A DNA stretch of 64,000 nucleotides from Flavobacterium endoglycinae (GCF_017352115.1 NZ_CP071448.1:62001-126000); one strand, 5' to 3'; counted from the first letter of the stretch, positions 10,301-18,479 are shown. Numbers and translations: made by a program. Notes: generated by a model from the letters alone, not told the origin.

Positions 10301-10573
10301 TTCAGCTTTTTTATATCCTAAATAACTTACTATTAAAGTATATGGTAATTTTTGTCCCGTTTGGAAAAAGAACTTTCCATCAAAATCAGTAATAACTCCG
10401 TGTGTAGTTCCTTTTATATTTACAGAAGCCCCAATAATAGGCTCTTTTGTAACAGCATCAACTACGATTCCTTCCAGTTTGGACTGAATTAACGGTTTGG
10501 TTTCTTGTGCCTTAATCCCTATGGAAATCAAGAAAATACATAACCATGCATATCTATTTAATTTTTTTTTCAT
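7382..10573 (-). CDS. SusC/RagA-family TonB-linked outer-membrane transporter
   Basis: This 1063-residue protein has a signal peptide (ending IKAQ), a carboxypeptidase-regulatory-like domain at about 33-115 (EGIVVDAVTKEPIIGASV), a TonB plug with SEVVVTALG and the SusC signature LFVVDGIPVDNS, and a long beta-barrel ending in a typical outer-membrane strand (FSLNVNLKF). It imports glycan pieces across the outer membrane using TonB energy. It is preceded by a leader of roughly 365 nt with its own Bacteroidota promoter. It is separated from the upstream glucanase gene by a terminator, so the two are separate transcription units of one locus. Confidence 0.95.
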   Translation of the reverse strand: MKKKLNRYAWLCIFLISIGIKAQETKPLIQSKLEGIVVDAVTKEPIIGASVNIKGTTHGVITDFDGKFFFQTGQKLPYTLIVSYLGYKKAEIVANENPVTINLTEEQNLLSEVVVTALGISKEKKSLGYTTQSLKTKDLENTKETNILNNLTGKLAGVRITNSQGDMGSSRIVIRGETSIAGNNQPLFVVDGIPVDNSQLGSVGGATRDFKNAIADLSPQDIESINVLKGPNAAALYGSRAAHGVVLITTKSGKGQKGLGITFNTGITISQVATLPRFQNTFGQGSNGRFSYVDGKGGGVNDGVDESWGPRMDGRLIPQFYSNGEAVPFVAHPDNVKDFFNNGYTFDNSISVAKSNDKSDFRLGVNNQKQLGTVPNSEVNKTNFTINSNYQISDRIKVGVTGNYIVTDAPALPGGPSGNRAAGVMLQFLWFGRQVDINQLRNNRNVNWNNSYYSNPYWNAYYNTTSQQRNRLIGDIHLEAKLAEGLDFKFRTGVDYYNDRRKYTIKYGTNGTPYGSYAEDAYTVNERNTEGIFHYDKKLSEDFSLDALAGFNVRSRNDANNYQKAPRLAVPDLYTLTNSRDPLTSSNLLSRLKVYSVYASAQLGFRNYAYLNVTARNDWSSTLPSNNRSYFYPSINGSLILSEALNIKSNTLDFLKLRGGWSEVGNDADPYQLSTIYNFQTAFDGNPIQTSSQKKLNPDLKPETTRSTEFGIESSFFKNRLHFDVAYYNTNSFDQILEIKTTASSGYNSQLINAGKINNRGIEVQLDGTPVQGKDFKWNVGLNYSRNRSKVEVLDYDGLIKNYTIGSSGGVDVLASVGQAYGALYGTAYQRDENGNIVVGANGLPKADPQKKVLGHYTPDYLAGITNTITYKNLELSFLVDASVGGELFSGTNRTGNYTGVLAQTLPGRGAENGGLSYYYPGNNTANPKTLVVGGTPPSGVTVYDDGMIFNGVFADGTANNKVISAQEYYKASYNISEAYIYSSTFVKLREVKLTYNFDKKFANKLGFQAASVTAAGRNLLFIYKDAPNIDPETAFNTGNAQGLESLSLPTTRNFSLNVNLKF

Positions 10574-10601
10574 TACTTTGTTTTAGTTTAATAAATAAGG
10601 T

Positions 10602-10664
10602 GAGCCGAAAAGGATTTCTCCGTTCTCGCTTTCCTTATAGAGATGTATAATTTCTTTTAAGCTC
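10602..10664 (-). promoter_or_regulatory. Possible structured RNA element in the susC leader
   Basis: In the minus-strand transcript GAGC (10664-10661) can pair with GCUC (10605-10602), and AAAAG (10658-10654) with CUUUU (10612-10608). This closes a 41-nt interior about 29 nt before the susC start. The function is unknown; it could be a ligand-sensing or attenuation element. It matches no riboswitch I recognise. Confidence 0.35.
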
Positions 10665-10666
10665 CG

Positions 10667-10690
10667 CCATTTCTGCTGCAACAGAAATGG
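10667..10690 (-). promoter_or_regulatory. Strong hairpin in the susC leader
   Basis: The arms CCATTTCTG and CAGAAATGG form a perfect 9-bp stem with a 6-nt loop, starting 4 nt after the stop codon of the short ORF MKKRMCSK. A T-run follows it only on the plus strand, where no gene ends, so it is better read as a leader structure than as a terminator. Confidence 0.55.
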
Positions 10691-10694
10691 TTTT

Positions 10695-10721
10695 TTATTT
10701 GCTGCACATTCGTTTTTTCAT
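10695..10721 (-). CDS. Short leader ORF 3 (MKKRMCSK)
   Basis: This 8-codon ORF starts with ATG and ends with TAA inside the susC leader, immediately before the hairpin at 10690-10667. The position (short peptide, stop, hairpin) is what a translational attenuator would have. It contains one Cys codon. Whether it is translated is not known. Confidence 0.35.
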   Translation of the reverse strand: MKKRMCSK

Positions 10722-10728
10722 TTTACTT

Positions 10729-10761
10729 TTATTTTGGATTATTATTTTGTGAATTAGTCAT
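10729..10761 (-). CDS. Short leader ORF 2 (MTNSQNNNPK)
   Basis: A 10-codon ATG-to-TAA frame lies between leader ORFs 1 and 3. It is rich in Asn. Chance occurrence cannot be excluded in such AT-rich sequence. Confidence 0.25.
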   Translation of the reverse strand: MTNSQNNNPK

Positions 10762-10827
10762 GAGATTTCTGCCCTATTGCTAAGGATGTGTCTTATTAAA
10801 TTTTAAATGAAATTGTGATTGAAGAAT

Positions 10828-10875
10828 TTAATAGCAGTGATCCATAAGGCATAATGAGCCCATCATTCCCCGCAT
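10828..10875 (-). CDS. Short leader ORF 1 (MRGMMGSLCLMDHCY)
   Basis: A 15-codon ATG-to-TAA frame starts about 65 nt after the predicted transcription start of susC. It contains two Cys, one His and four Met codons, an uncommon composition for this genome, and its bases are less AT-rich than the surrounding leader. It may be a regulatory leader peptide; translation is unproven. Confidence 0.4.
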   Translation of the reverse strand: MRGMMGSLCLMDHCY

Positions 10876-10946
10876 GTTTAAAAATGAAGTATATGAAATA
10901 GTTTTTAACCTTTGCATTTTATTTAAATTCTACTAATTTGATAGAA

Positions 10947-10976
10947 CAAAGGTAAATTAAAAATTTCAGTCCCAAA
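10947..10976 (-). promoter_or_regulatory. Bacteroidota promoter of susCD
   Basis: On the minus strand TACCTTTG (10954-10947) fits the -7 consensus TAnnTTTG. TTTG (10976-10973) sits 18 bp upstream as the -33 element. Transcription should start near 10940, leaving a leader of about 365 nt before the susC ATG. Confidence 0.7.
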
Positions 10977-11201
10977 ATTTTAAGAGAACTTTTTGCAAAA
11001 AAAATGTTAATCAAATCAGCAATCAAAAAACAAACACCTGAAAAACAACAACTTAAATAAAAGTATAATTTTAAAATCTATGTAAGATTTTTTTTAAAAC
11101 GACGCAAATTGGATCATTTTGAAAGCCTTTTTTAATCCCAATAACAAGAAAAGAAGCATTAAAAAGAATGCGAAACGATCGCAAATCGTCGTTTTTTAAA
11201 C

Positions 11202-11232
11202 AAAAAAAATGCTAAACATGACGTTTAGCATT
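11202..11232 (-). terminator. Terminator of the GH87-like gene
   Basis: The arms GCTAAAC and GTTTAGC (extended by AAT/ATT) are followed by eight T residues on the minus strand, 26 bp after the glucanase stop codon. Confidence 0.88.
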
Positions 11233-11258
11233 TTCTATTTATTTTAATTTATGACCGA

Positions 11259-14198
11259 TTATTTCACAATGAGTTTTTTCGAAATAGAAAAATCATTAGA
11301 CTTGATCGTTACAACATATATTCCTGCCGCCAGATTGTGACTAATTTTTCCTGATTCCTGAAGCTGATTTACTAAAACCTTTCTTCCGTTAATATCAGTA
11401 ACCGTAATTTCGGCTGTATCGCCTTGCTTTAATTCTGGCAGCGCCACATTAAACTCATTATTTACTGCTGGATTCGGGTAAATACTTACTGCTAAATTTT
11501 GAACTTCTGTCTCAACAGTACTTACTCTTTTTGACGCTGTTGTATTTTGAAACTGCCATTGTGCACTTTCCCAGTTATTTTGAGCTCCAATATATTGCGC
11601 AGAACCATTTAGATTTTCAATATGAATCATACTTCCTGTCTGCCATCTGTTTTTAATTCTTACCCAAGTTCCATCCACATTTTCAGTAGACCATTGTGCA
11701 CTCCACCAACCTGTAGAACCTGCTGTACACTGCACTGCTCCATTCAAGTTTTCGATATGCATAATATCGCCAGTACCTACATTCTTAATGATAAAATAAG
11801 TAGCATCTACAGCCACTTTTTCCCATTTGTAATTGTTATTGGCCACAGTTGGTCCGTATCCAACATTCGCTCCTGCGTCGTATAAATAATTATTCGTCCA
11901 TTTGTTTTTAATCGCAAAATAATTTCCAGAAGCTGTACTTACTGTAACAGCACATGTACTTGTTTTGTTTCCGTCAGCAGTAGTAACGGTAATGGTTGCT
12001 GTACCATTTGAAACTGCAGTTACCAAACCAGAAGAATTGACAGTTACTACTCCAGTATTATTTGAAGAATAACTAACTGATTTATTTGTTGCATTTGATG
12101 GAAGTACAGTCGGTGTCAATTGCTGTGTTCCTCCTACCGTTAACGACGCAGTCGACGGACTAAGACTTACACTAGTTACCGCAACATTTGAATTGTTTAC
12201 GGTTATTGCAGATACAGCAGTTTTTGCACCATCCTGAGTCGTAACCGTAATAGTTGCTGATCCTGAAGCTACTGCCGTAACTAAACCAGATGAATTTACC
12301 GTTGCTACTCCCGTGTTGTTTGAACTGTACGAAACTGTCTTGTTTGTAGCATTGGCAGGTGTTACTGTAGGAGTTAACTGCTGAGTGCTTCCAACGCTTA
12401 ATGTTACCGTACTTGGCGTAAGTGTTACACCTGTTACAGCTACATTTGATGTTGAGCAGTTACTGCTTTGCGTCCATGAAAACGTACCAATAGCACTAGT
12501 TTCTTCATTTGCCGCTGCATTACCGCCTCTGTTGGAATAATTCATATTACAATACGTTCCATTTCCGCTTGGAGAACCCGCAATTAATACAAAATATCCT
12601 CTTCCCCAGTTTCTATTTAAGGCATTATTGTTTGGATATTCTTTACCTGTTCCATTAACCGTTATGTCTTTAAATGAAAGATTATAAATTCCGTCTCCTG
12701 ATCTTTTGCTGATTGAAATAGCATCATTTCTTGAATCTAAAATATCAAGATTGTATAGCTGAACATTTTTAACCTGAGATCCGGCATTAGTTGCACTAAA
12801 AATATCTACAGCTGCTACAGGATTATTGTATGTATCATTAAAAGTTCCGCAGGTGGTGATCGTGATATCGTGAATTTCGTGCATCCCATCATTATTAAAT
12901 GGAGCACCAGGAAAATTATTACTAACTCTAATTCCTGCTTCTAAATTATCTTTGATAATCAAATTGTAGGCTTTGTTATTTTTTCCTCCATAAATAGCAA
13001 GACCACAAGCACGCCAGCAGTTTTCAGAAGTGTTGTATCTAAACGTATTATTAATACATTCTAATCCGTCTGCAGACCAAATTGCTTGATCGTCATCACC
13101 ATTATTTCTAAAGTTACAGTGTTCTACAATAGCATTTGCAGTTCCTTTACAAAGGTTAATTCCATCAGCATAATTATTTCTAAAACGACAATGCGACATC
13201 GTAAATCCATCAGCAATTGCAGGTCCTCCCACATTGTATTGTGCAATCCAGGCGCCGCATTCAAAATGCTCTGCCCAGATATTTTTGATAGTAGATCCCG
13301 ATGTAAAAACCCCATTTATCGCTTTATATGAATTACTTCTTGAAGCCGAATTGGTTGTTAAATACAAATCGCTGAATGAAATATTACTCGCATTTGCACG
13401 TAATCCGCCGTTTAAACTGCTTGTATTGGTAAAATTAATTTGCGTATACCACATTCCCGCTCCAATTAATGACGTATTAGCAGAACCAAAATACAATTCG
13501 CGGTTAACATTGATTACACCGCTTGGAATAAATATCTTTTTCCCGCCGTTGGCATCAATAAATGTCTGTAAGTCACTTCCGTTTCCAGTATACGTTACAG
13601 AACCTGCTGGAGCGGTAATAGCAGCAGGAACAGATTCCATTTCAGCAAAATCCACATGAATATTTCCTGATTCTCTTACTAATTTTAAAGTTCCTGATAC
13701 TGCAATTTTTGATGGAAGCTTATAACGCACTTCGTCAAATCGCATTCTTGGATTTTGATTGGTAATTCCGTTGTTGTTAGGATTTCCATTACTCCACAAG
13801 TACTCCCAAGACCAAGTTGAAGTCAAAGTAAGAGTTGTAAGTTTAGTGCTTCCATTGTACACACCTAAAGTTCCGCTTTGTCCGTCTGGAACGCTGTAGC
13901 GAATTACAAGTCCGTCTGCTGCTTCAGTGAGTGTCCATTGCACAGTAGCATTTGTTGCAGACATATTAACACACTGCTGGTCTGAAGCTTCTGATTGTAA
14001 ATCAGATTGTACATATGATTTTGAAGTGGTAGAAGCACCATTTGACAATTGGCCCAGATTTGCTTCATATCTTTTATACGGAGCATCATAATAACCTCTT
14101 TGTGCTTGTAAGTTTGAAGTGAAGAGTATTAAAAAAATCCACATTATGAGACAATATCTGTCTCGTTTAAAAAAAACATTGAGTAATTGACTTTTCAT
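11259..14198 (-). CDS. Secreted GH87-like alpha-1,3-glucanase with Big_2 and T9SS domains
   Basis: This 979-residue protein has a signal peptide ending NLQAQ. A beta-sandwich region (about 70-200) contains LVIRYSVPDGQSGTLGVY and STWSWEYLW. A right-handed parallel beta-helix (about 200-580) follows. The helix carries YADGIN near residue 343 and NNGDDDQAIW near 367, which fit the Asp residues proposed as catalytic in GH87 mycodextranases/alpha-1,3-glucanases; LAIYGGKNN also fits the family. Next come two Big_2 Ig-like domains (about 590-670 and 675-755), a duplicated IENLNG(S/A)-type module (about 760-890) that may bind carbohydrate, and a T9SS sorting domain with YPNPAVNNEF. It probably cuts fungal or bacterial alpha-1,3-glucan outside the cell. 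The GH87 call is from remembered motifs. Confidence 0.78.
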   Translation of the reverse strand: MKSQLLNVFFKRDRYCLIMWIFLILFTSNLQAQRGYYDAPYKRYEANLGQLSNGASTTSKSYVQSDLQSEASDQQCVNMSATNATVQWTLTEAADGLVIRYSVPDGQSGTLGVYNGSTKLTTLTLTSTWSWEYLWSNGNPNNNGITNQNPRMRFDEVRYKLPSKIAVSGTLKLVRESGNIHVDFAEMESVPAAITAPAGSVTYTGNGSDLQTFIDANGGKKIFIPSGVINVNRELYFGSANTSLIGAGMWYTQINFTNTSSLNGGLRANASNISFSDLYLTTNSASRSNSYKAINGVFTSGSTIKNIWAEHFECGAWIAQYNVGGPAIADGFTMSHCRFRNNYADGINLCKGTANAIVEHCNFRNNGDDDQAIWSADGLECINNTFRYNTSENCWRACGLAIYGGKNNKAYNLIIKDNLEAGIRVSNNFPGAPFNNDGMHEIHDITITTCGTFNDTYNNPVAAVDIFSATNAGSQVKNVQLYNLDILDSRNDAISISKRSGDGIYNLSFKDITVNGTGKEYPNNNALNRNWGRGYFVLIAGSPSGNGTYCNMNYSNRGGNAAANEETSAIGTFSWTQSSNCSTSNVAVTGVTLTPSTVTLSVGSTQQLTPTVTPANATNKTVSYSSNNTGVATVNSSGLVTAVASGSATITVTTQDGAKTAVSAITVNNSNVAVTSVSLSPSTASLTVGGTQQLTPTVLPSNATNKSVSYSSNNTGVVTVNSSGLVTAVSNGTATITVTTADGNKTSTCAVTVSTASGNYFAIKNKWTNNYLYDAGANVGYGPTVANNNYKWEKVAVDATYFIIKNVGTGDIMHIENLNGAVQCTAGSTGWWSAQWSTENVDGTWVRIKNRWQTGSMIHIENLNGSAQYIGAQNNWESAQWQFQNTTASKRVSTVETEVQNLAVSIYPNPAVNNEFNVALPELKQGDTAEITVTDINGRKVLVNQLQESGKISHNLAAGIYVVTIKSNDFSISKKLIVK

Positions 14199-14657
14199 AA
14201 TTTTTCGGTTTTTAAATTAGTTCTATCCTAAATAAGGGTGTAACGAAACTAATCCTAAAACAAAAAAATAAAAAAAGATGTGTTAAAAATCAAGATTCTT
14301 ACAACGTTTTTGCTAATTTAAATCATTAATAATCAATATCTTAAACAAAACTACCGGATTACAAAATCAAGAATATGTTTAGATGAAAAATTACTGTTTT
14401 AAGACAAAATCAATGAGAATTTCCAAAAAAATAACTTTATATTTTACAATATTCTCTTTTAAAAACATCAATATTAAAAAATTCATTTTTATGAATTTAG
14501 CAATACCATAAATTAACCCTAATTCACTGGTGTTTCATAATATCCAAAAGCAAAAATAAACGTGTTTTTAACACATAAAAAAGTATCACAATAAACACTT
14601 AAAGACGACTATAAATCGCATCGTTTTTCATCATTTTTCTCTAACTTAGCACACTGC

Positions 14658-14676
14658 AATCTTATCATGTAAGATT
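14658..14676. promoter_or_regulatory. Inverted repeat upstream of gnd
   Basis: AATCTTA and TAAGATT are separated by 5 nt, just downstream of the weak -7-like box at 14642. The position and symmetry suit an operator for the gnd-zwf-pgl operon, but no regulator can be named. Confidence 0.35.
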
Positions 14677-14744
14677 AAAACAAACCTTGTTTTTTCGCAA
14701 AGAACTGAATGAAAACAGATTACTATATTTTTTCTTACAATCTT

Positions 14745-14765
14745 TTAGAAAAAGCATTTTTCTAA
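14745..14765 (+). promoter_or_regulatory. Leader hairpin just before gnd
   Basis: Perfect 9-nt arms TTAGAAAAA and TTTTTCTAA enclose the loop GCA. The hairpin ends 21 nt before the gnd start codon and may influence translation initiation or mRNA stability. Confidence 0.4.
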
Positions 14766-14786
14766 TAATTTAGTTAATTAAAAACT

Positions 14787-16196
14787 ATGAACAAATTTGA
14801 TTTTGGAATTGTAGGACTCGGCGTAATGGGCCGTAACTTACTTTTAAATATTGCGAGCCATAACTTTGCGGCCGCAGGTTTAGACTTAGATACAGAAAAA
14901 GTCAACTCTCTTCAACAAGAAGCCGGTCCCGGCGATACTATCGAAGCTACTACAGATGTTAAACATTTCGTCGAACTTATCCAGCAGCCAAGAGCAATTA
15001 TGCTTTTAGTTCCTGCAGGAAAACCAGTTGACAGCGCTATTGCCAGCTTATTACCGCATTTAGATAAGGGAGACATCATTATCGACGGTGGAAATACTTA
15101 TTTTACTGATACTGACAGAAGATTTTTAGAATTATCTGAAAAAGGAATTCATTTCTTTGGAATGGGAATTTCTGGCGGCGAAAAAGGAGCTCGTTTTGGT
15201 CCTGCTATGATGCCAGGCGGCGATCAAAAAGCATATGAAAGACTTCGCCCAATTTTTGAAGCGATTGCAGCAAAAGTTGACGGTGAGCCTTGTGTGGAAT
15301 ATTTAGGAAATGGATCTGCTGGAAACTACGTAAAAATGGTTCACAACGGAATCGAATACGGAATCATGCAGTTAATCTCTGAGATTTATGACCTTATGAA
15401 AAGAGGTTATAATCTAGATGATGAAACAATTCAAAAAACTTTTGAAGAATGGAACCAAACTGATGATCTTAGATCGTATTTAATTGAAATCACTGGAAAA
15501 ATCTTAAAACAAAAAGATGAAGACGGCACACAATTAATCAACAAAATCTCAGATTGGGCAAGATCTAAAGGCACAGGGAAATGGACTTCGCAAAACGCAA
15601 TGGATTTACAAGTTCCAGTTCCAACAATCGACGCGGCAGTGAACATGCGCGACATGTCTAAAACAAAACCAGAACGAATTGAAGCGGCTAAAAAATTAGT
15701 TTGGAATGCTGATGAAACCAATGTTTCTCATAGCGAAGCTATTGCTTCTTTAAAATCGGCATTATTCTTTTCGATTGTGGTGACTTATGCTCAAGGTTTA
15801 GCACAGCTTCACACGGCTTCTAAAGAATACAACTACGGATTAAACCTAGAAACGGTTGCTAAAATCTGGCGTGGCGGATGTATCATTCGTGCTACCATTT
15901 TAGAAGATTTCAGAAAAGCGTATGTAGCAAAAACAGATTTGCCAAACTTGCTTTTAGATACCGTAATCGCTTCAAAACTAACAGAAAACCAATCAGGAAT
16001 GAGAGCTGTTATTCAATTTGCAGTTCAAAAAGGATTACCAGTTTCAGGATTAATGAACTCGTTAGCGTATTTTGATGCGTATCGTTCTGCTAATCTTCCA
16101 ACCAATTTAATTCAAGCACAGCGTGATTATTTTGGAGCACATACTTACGAGCGTATCGACAAAGAAGGTGTTTTCCACACGCAATGGGCTGAATAA
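14787..16196 (+). CDS. gnd: 6-phosphogluconate dehydrogenase, decarboxylating
   Basis: The 469-residue enzyme oxidatively decarboxylates 6-phosphogluconate to ribulose 5-phosphate, forming NADPH. The N-terminal nucleotide-binding motif GLGVMGRN is at residues 10-17. The substrate-site signature GISGGEKGARFGPAMMPGG lies near 128-146, and KMVHNGIEYG supplies the catalytic Lys near 184. The C-terminal half is the all-helical dimerisation domain. Length is normal for the long-chain form. It is the first gene of the gnd-zwf-pgl operon, with zwf 30 bp downstream. Confidence 0.97.
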   Translation: MNKFDFGIVGLGVMGRNLLLNIASHNFAAAGLDLDTEKVNSLQQEAGPGDTIEATTDVKHFVELIQQPRAIMLLVPAGKPVDSAIASLLPHLDKGDIIIDGGNTYFTDTDRRFLELSEKGIHFFGMGISGGEKGARFGPAMMPGGDQKAYERLRPIFEAIAAKVDGEPCVEYLGNGSAGNYVKMVHNGIEYGIMQLISEIYDLMKRGYNLDDETIQKTFEEWNQTDDLRSYLIEITGKILKQKDEDGTQLINKISDWARSKGTGKWTSQNAMDLQVPVPTIDAAVNMRDMSKTKPERIEAAKKLVWNADETNVSHSEAIASLKSALFFSIVVTYAQGLAQLHTASKEYNYGLNLETVAKIWRGGCIIRATILEDFRKAYVAKTDLPNLLLDTVIASKLTENQSGMRAVIQFAVQKGLPVSGLMNSLAYFDAYRSANLPTNLIQAQRDYFGAHTYERIDKEGVFHTQWAE

Positions 16197-16226
16197 ACAA
16201 TTAAAGCAACACAACTACACCACATA

Positions 16227-17756
16227 ATGACTAAAAATAAACTAAAGAATCCAACGATTATAGTAATTTTTGGAGGAACTGGGGATTTAGCAAAAAGAAA
16301 GCTCTTCCCCGCTTTTCAAAATCTGTATCTTGACGGACGTATGTCTGAAAAGTTCCAGATTATTGCTCTTGGTAGAGCAGAAAAAACCAATGAAGATTTT
16401 CGCGCATATGTTTTAGAAAACCTTAATCTTTTCTCAAGAAAAAAAGGACTTTCCGATTCAGAAACTGAAAAATTTCTTTCACACATTACTTACCACAGCC
16501 TTGATATTGACAAAGAAGAATCGTATATCGGATTAAATGAGAAAATCAACAATTTTGATCTGGCTTTTGGCGAACGCGCTAACCGTCTTTTCTATCTTTC
16601 GATTACACCTTCTTTCATTTCAACAATTTCTAGCAATATCAAAAAAATTGGTCTTGCTGCCAATCCAAAACAGGATCGTATTATTATTGAAAAACCTTTT
16701 GGATACGACAAAGCTTCTGCAATTGAGCTGAATGAAATGCTTTCGCAGACTTTTAAAGAAGAGCAGATTTATAGAATCGATCACTATTTAGGAAAAGAAA
16801 CAGTTCAGAATATTTTAGCTTTCCGTTTCGGAAATTCGATGTTTGAACCTTTATGGAGCCGTAATTTTATCGATTTTGTTCAGATTACTGTAGCAGAAGA
16901 AGTTGGCGTTGAGGAACGCGGCGGATTCTACGAAGGTGTTGGTGCCTTAAAAGATATGATTCAGAACCATTTGCTTCAAATTTTATGCATGACAGCAATG
17001 GAAGCACCAGCATCATTAAGTGCAGATGATATTCGTAACCGTAAAGCTGATGTATTAAAATCGATTCGCCGTATTAAACCAGAAGAAGTAGACCATTATA
17101 TTGTAAGAGGCCAATACGATGCTGGAGAAATCAAAGGCGTTCCAGTTCCTGGTTACCGCCAAGATAAGGGCATTGCACCAGATTCTAATACCGAAACTTA
17201 TGTGGCAATGAAAATCTATTTGGATAACTGGAGATGGCAGGGAATTCCTTTCTATTTGCGTTCAGGAAAAAGAATGGAAGAAAAACAATCTTCAATCATT
17301 ATTCAGTTTAAACCTGTTCCGCATTCTTCATTTTCATATGGAAAAGAAGGAATGACACCAAACAGATTGATTATTAATATTCAACCTTCGATGGATATTA
17401 AACTGCAATTTATGACCAAAAAACCTGGTTTATCAATGTCTCTAAGACCAGCCGAAATGGTTTTTGATTATTTTGCATGTTCTACAATGTCACCAGAAGC
17501 CTACGAAACCTTAATCGCAGATGCATTATTAGGAGATCCTACTCTATTTATGCGCTGGGATCAGGTGGAAGAAGCTTGGGACGCAATTGATACCATTCAG
17601 CAAGTTTGGAAAACAACTGCTCCAAAGAATTTTCCAAATTACAAAGCAGGAAGCTGGGGACCTGAAGAAGCTGATGAATTATTAGCACGTCAAGGGCACA
17701 AATGGATTCCGAACACACAAACAAAAGAAGAACTTATAGATGATACAGATATATAA
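16227..17756 (+). CDS. zwf: Glucose-6-phosphate 1-dehydrogenase
   Basis: This 509-residue cytoplasmic enzyme converts glucose 6-phosphate to 6-phosphogluconolactone and makes NADPH. The coenzyme motif GGTGDLAKRK is at residues 16-25. The active-site signature RIDHYLGKE is near 183-191, with its catalytic His. The length is standard. Its last 17 bp overlap the start of pgl, which indicates translational coupling and matches their consecutive reactions. Confidence 0.97.
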   Translation: MTKNKLKNPTIIVIFGGTGDLAKRKLFPAFQNLYLDGRMSEKFQIIALGRAEKTNEDFRAYVLENLNLFSRKKGLSDSETEKFLSHITYHSLDIDKEESYIGLNEKINNFDLAFGERANRLFYLSITPSFISTISSNIKKIGLAANPKQDRIIIEKPFGYDKASAIELNEMLSQTFKEEQIYRIDHYLGKETVQNILAFRFGNSMFEPLWSRNFIDFVQITVAEEVGVEERGGFYEGVGALKDMIQNHLLQILCMTAMEAPASLSADDIRNRKADVLKSIRRIKPEEVDHYIVRGQYDAGEIKGVPVPGYRQDKGIAPDSNTETYVAMKIYLDNWRWQGIPFYLRSGKRMEEKQSSIIIQFKPVPHSSFSYGKEGMTPNRLIINIQPSMDIKLQFMTKKPGLSMSLRPAEMVFDYFACSTMSPEAYETLIADALLGDPTLFMRWDQVEEAWDAIDTIQQVWKTTAPKNFPNYKAGSWGPEEADELLARQGHKWIPNTQTKEELIDDTDI

Positions 17757-18456
17757 TACTACAGACGAAATCAATACAACGGCGGCAGATCTTTTTGTGT
17801 CATCTGCTCAAAAGGCAATTGCCGAAAAAGGCAAATTTACCGCTGTACTAACAGGTGGTTCATCTCCTGCCGGTATTTACAAATTATTGGCGTCTGACGA
17901 CTATAAAAACAAAATTGACTGGAATAAGGTATTTATTTTCTGGGGAGATGAACGCTGGGTCCCGCTTAACGACGATTTGAGCAATGCTAAAATGTCTTAC
18001 AGCACTTTACTAAATCATGTTTCTATTCCGAAAGAAAATATCTTCGAGATGTACAAAGATGGCGTTACACCAGAAGAGTATGCCGTAACGTACGAACAGT
18101 CAATTAGAAAAGTTTTAGGTGAAGAAGGAAAATTCGACCTGATTTTATTAGGAATGGGAGATGACGGACATACAGCTTCTCTTTTTCCAGGTGAAGAAGT
18201 TTTAAAAGAAGAAACCAAATGGGTAGACGCTTATTTCCTTGCACCGCAAAACATGCACCGTATTACACTTACGGCTCCTTTAATTAATAAAGCAGAAAAA
18301 ATTGTTGTCGTGGCTTTTGGAGAGAAAAAAGCACCTGCCTTGAAAGAAGTAACAAAAGGAGAATACAATCCAACTACATATCCGATGCAACTCATCAAAC
18401 CAGTTTCTGGTGAGTTATTGTTTTTGGTAGACAAAGCTGCTGCTGGAAGTAACTAA
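17740..18456 (+). CDS. pgl: 6-phosphogluconolactonase
   Basis: The 238-residue protein hydrolyses 6-phosphogluconolactone to 6-phosphogluconate, linking the zwf and gnd reactions. LTGGSSPAGIYKLLAS near residues 39-54, FWGDERWVP near 68-76 and GMGDDGHTASLFPG near 139-152 are characteristic of the SOL/DevB family. The ATG lies 17 bp inside zwf in another frame. A strong terminator follows. Confidence 0.96.
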   Translation: MIQIYNTTDEINTTAADLFVSSAQKAIAEKGKFTAVLTGGSSPAGIYKLLASDDYKNKIDWNKVFIFWGDERWVPLNDDLSNAKMSYSTLLNHVSIPKENIFEMYKDGVTPEEYAVTYEQSIRKVLGEEGKFDLILLGMGDDGHTASLFPGEEVLKEETKWVDAYFLAPQNMHRITLTAPLINKAEKIVVVAFGEKKAPALKEVTKGEYNPTTYPMQLIKPVSGELLFLVDKAAAGSN

Positions 18457-18479
18457 GAATTTTTCCAGTTACTCAAATA

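Larger units (their letters stand above)
14199..14786. other. Divergent intergenic region, GH87-like gene / gnd
   Basis: This 588-bp AT-rich gap contains a possible minus-strand -7 box TAGTTTTG (14353-14346) for the glucanase, without a good -33 element. On the plus side TAACTTAG (14642-14649) loosely fits TAnnTTnG ahead of gnd. Two inverted repeats are listed separately. No small gene is apparent. Confidence 0.45.

Noticed and set aside
10667..10696. Plus-strand terminator in the susC leader
   Set aside because: The hairpin plus T-run would be a good terminator on the plus strand, but no plus-strand gene lies upstream; it fits better as part of the susC leader RNA.
10574..10945. Known riboswitch (SAM, TPP or cobalamin) in the susC leader
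   Set aside because: None of the conserved core motifs of these classes is present.
11166..11196. ACGAT/ATCGT hairpin followed by T residues as a terminator
   Set aside because: The stem is only 5 bp, on the wrong strand for a nearby gene, and a better terminator lies at 11202-11232.
13234..13659. Long plus-strand ORF of 141 codons inside the GH87-like gene
   Set aside because: It is antisense to a well-supported domain-rich gene and its product has no recognisable feature.
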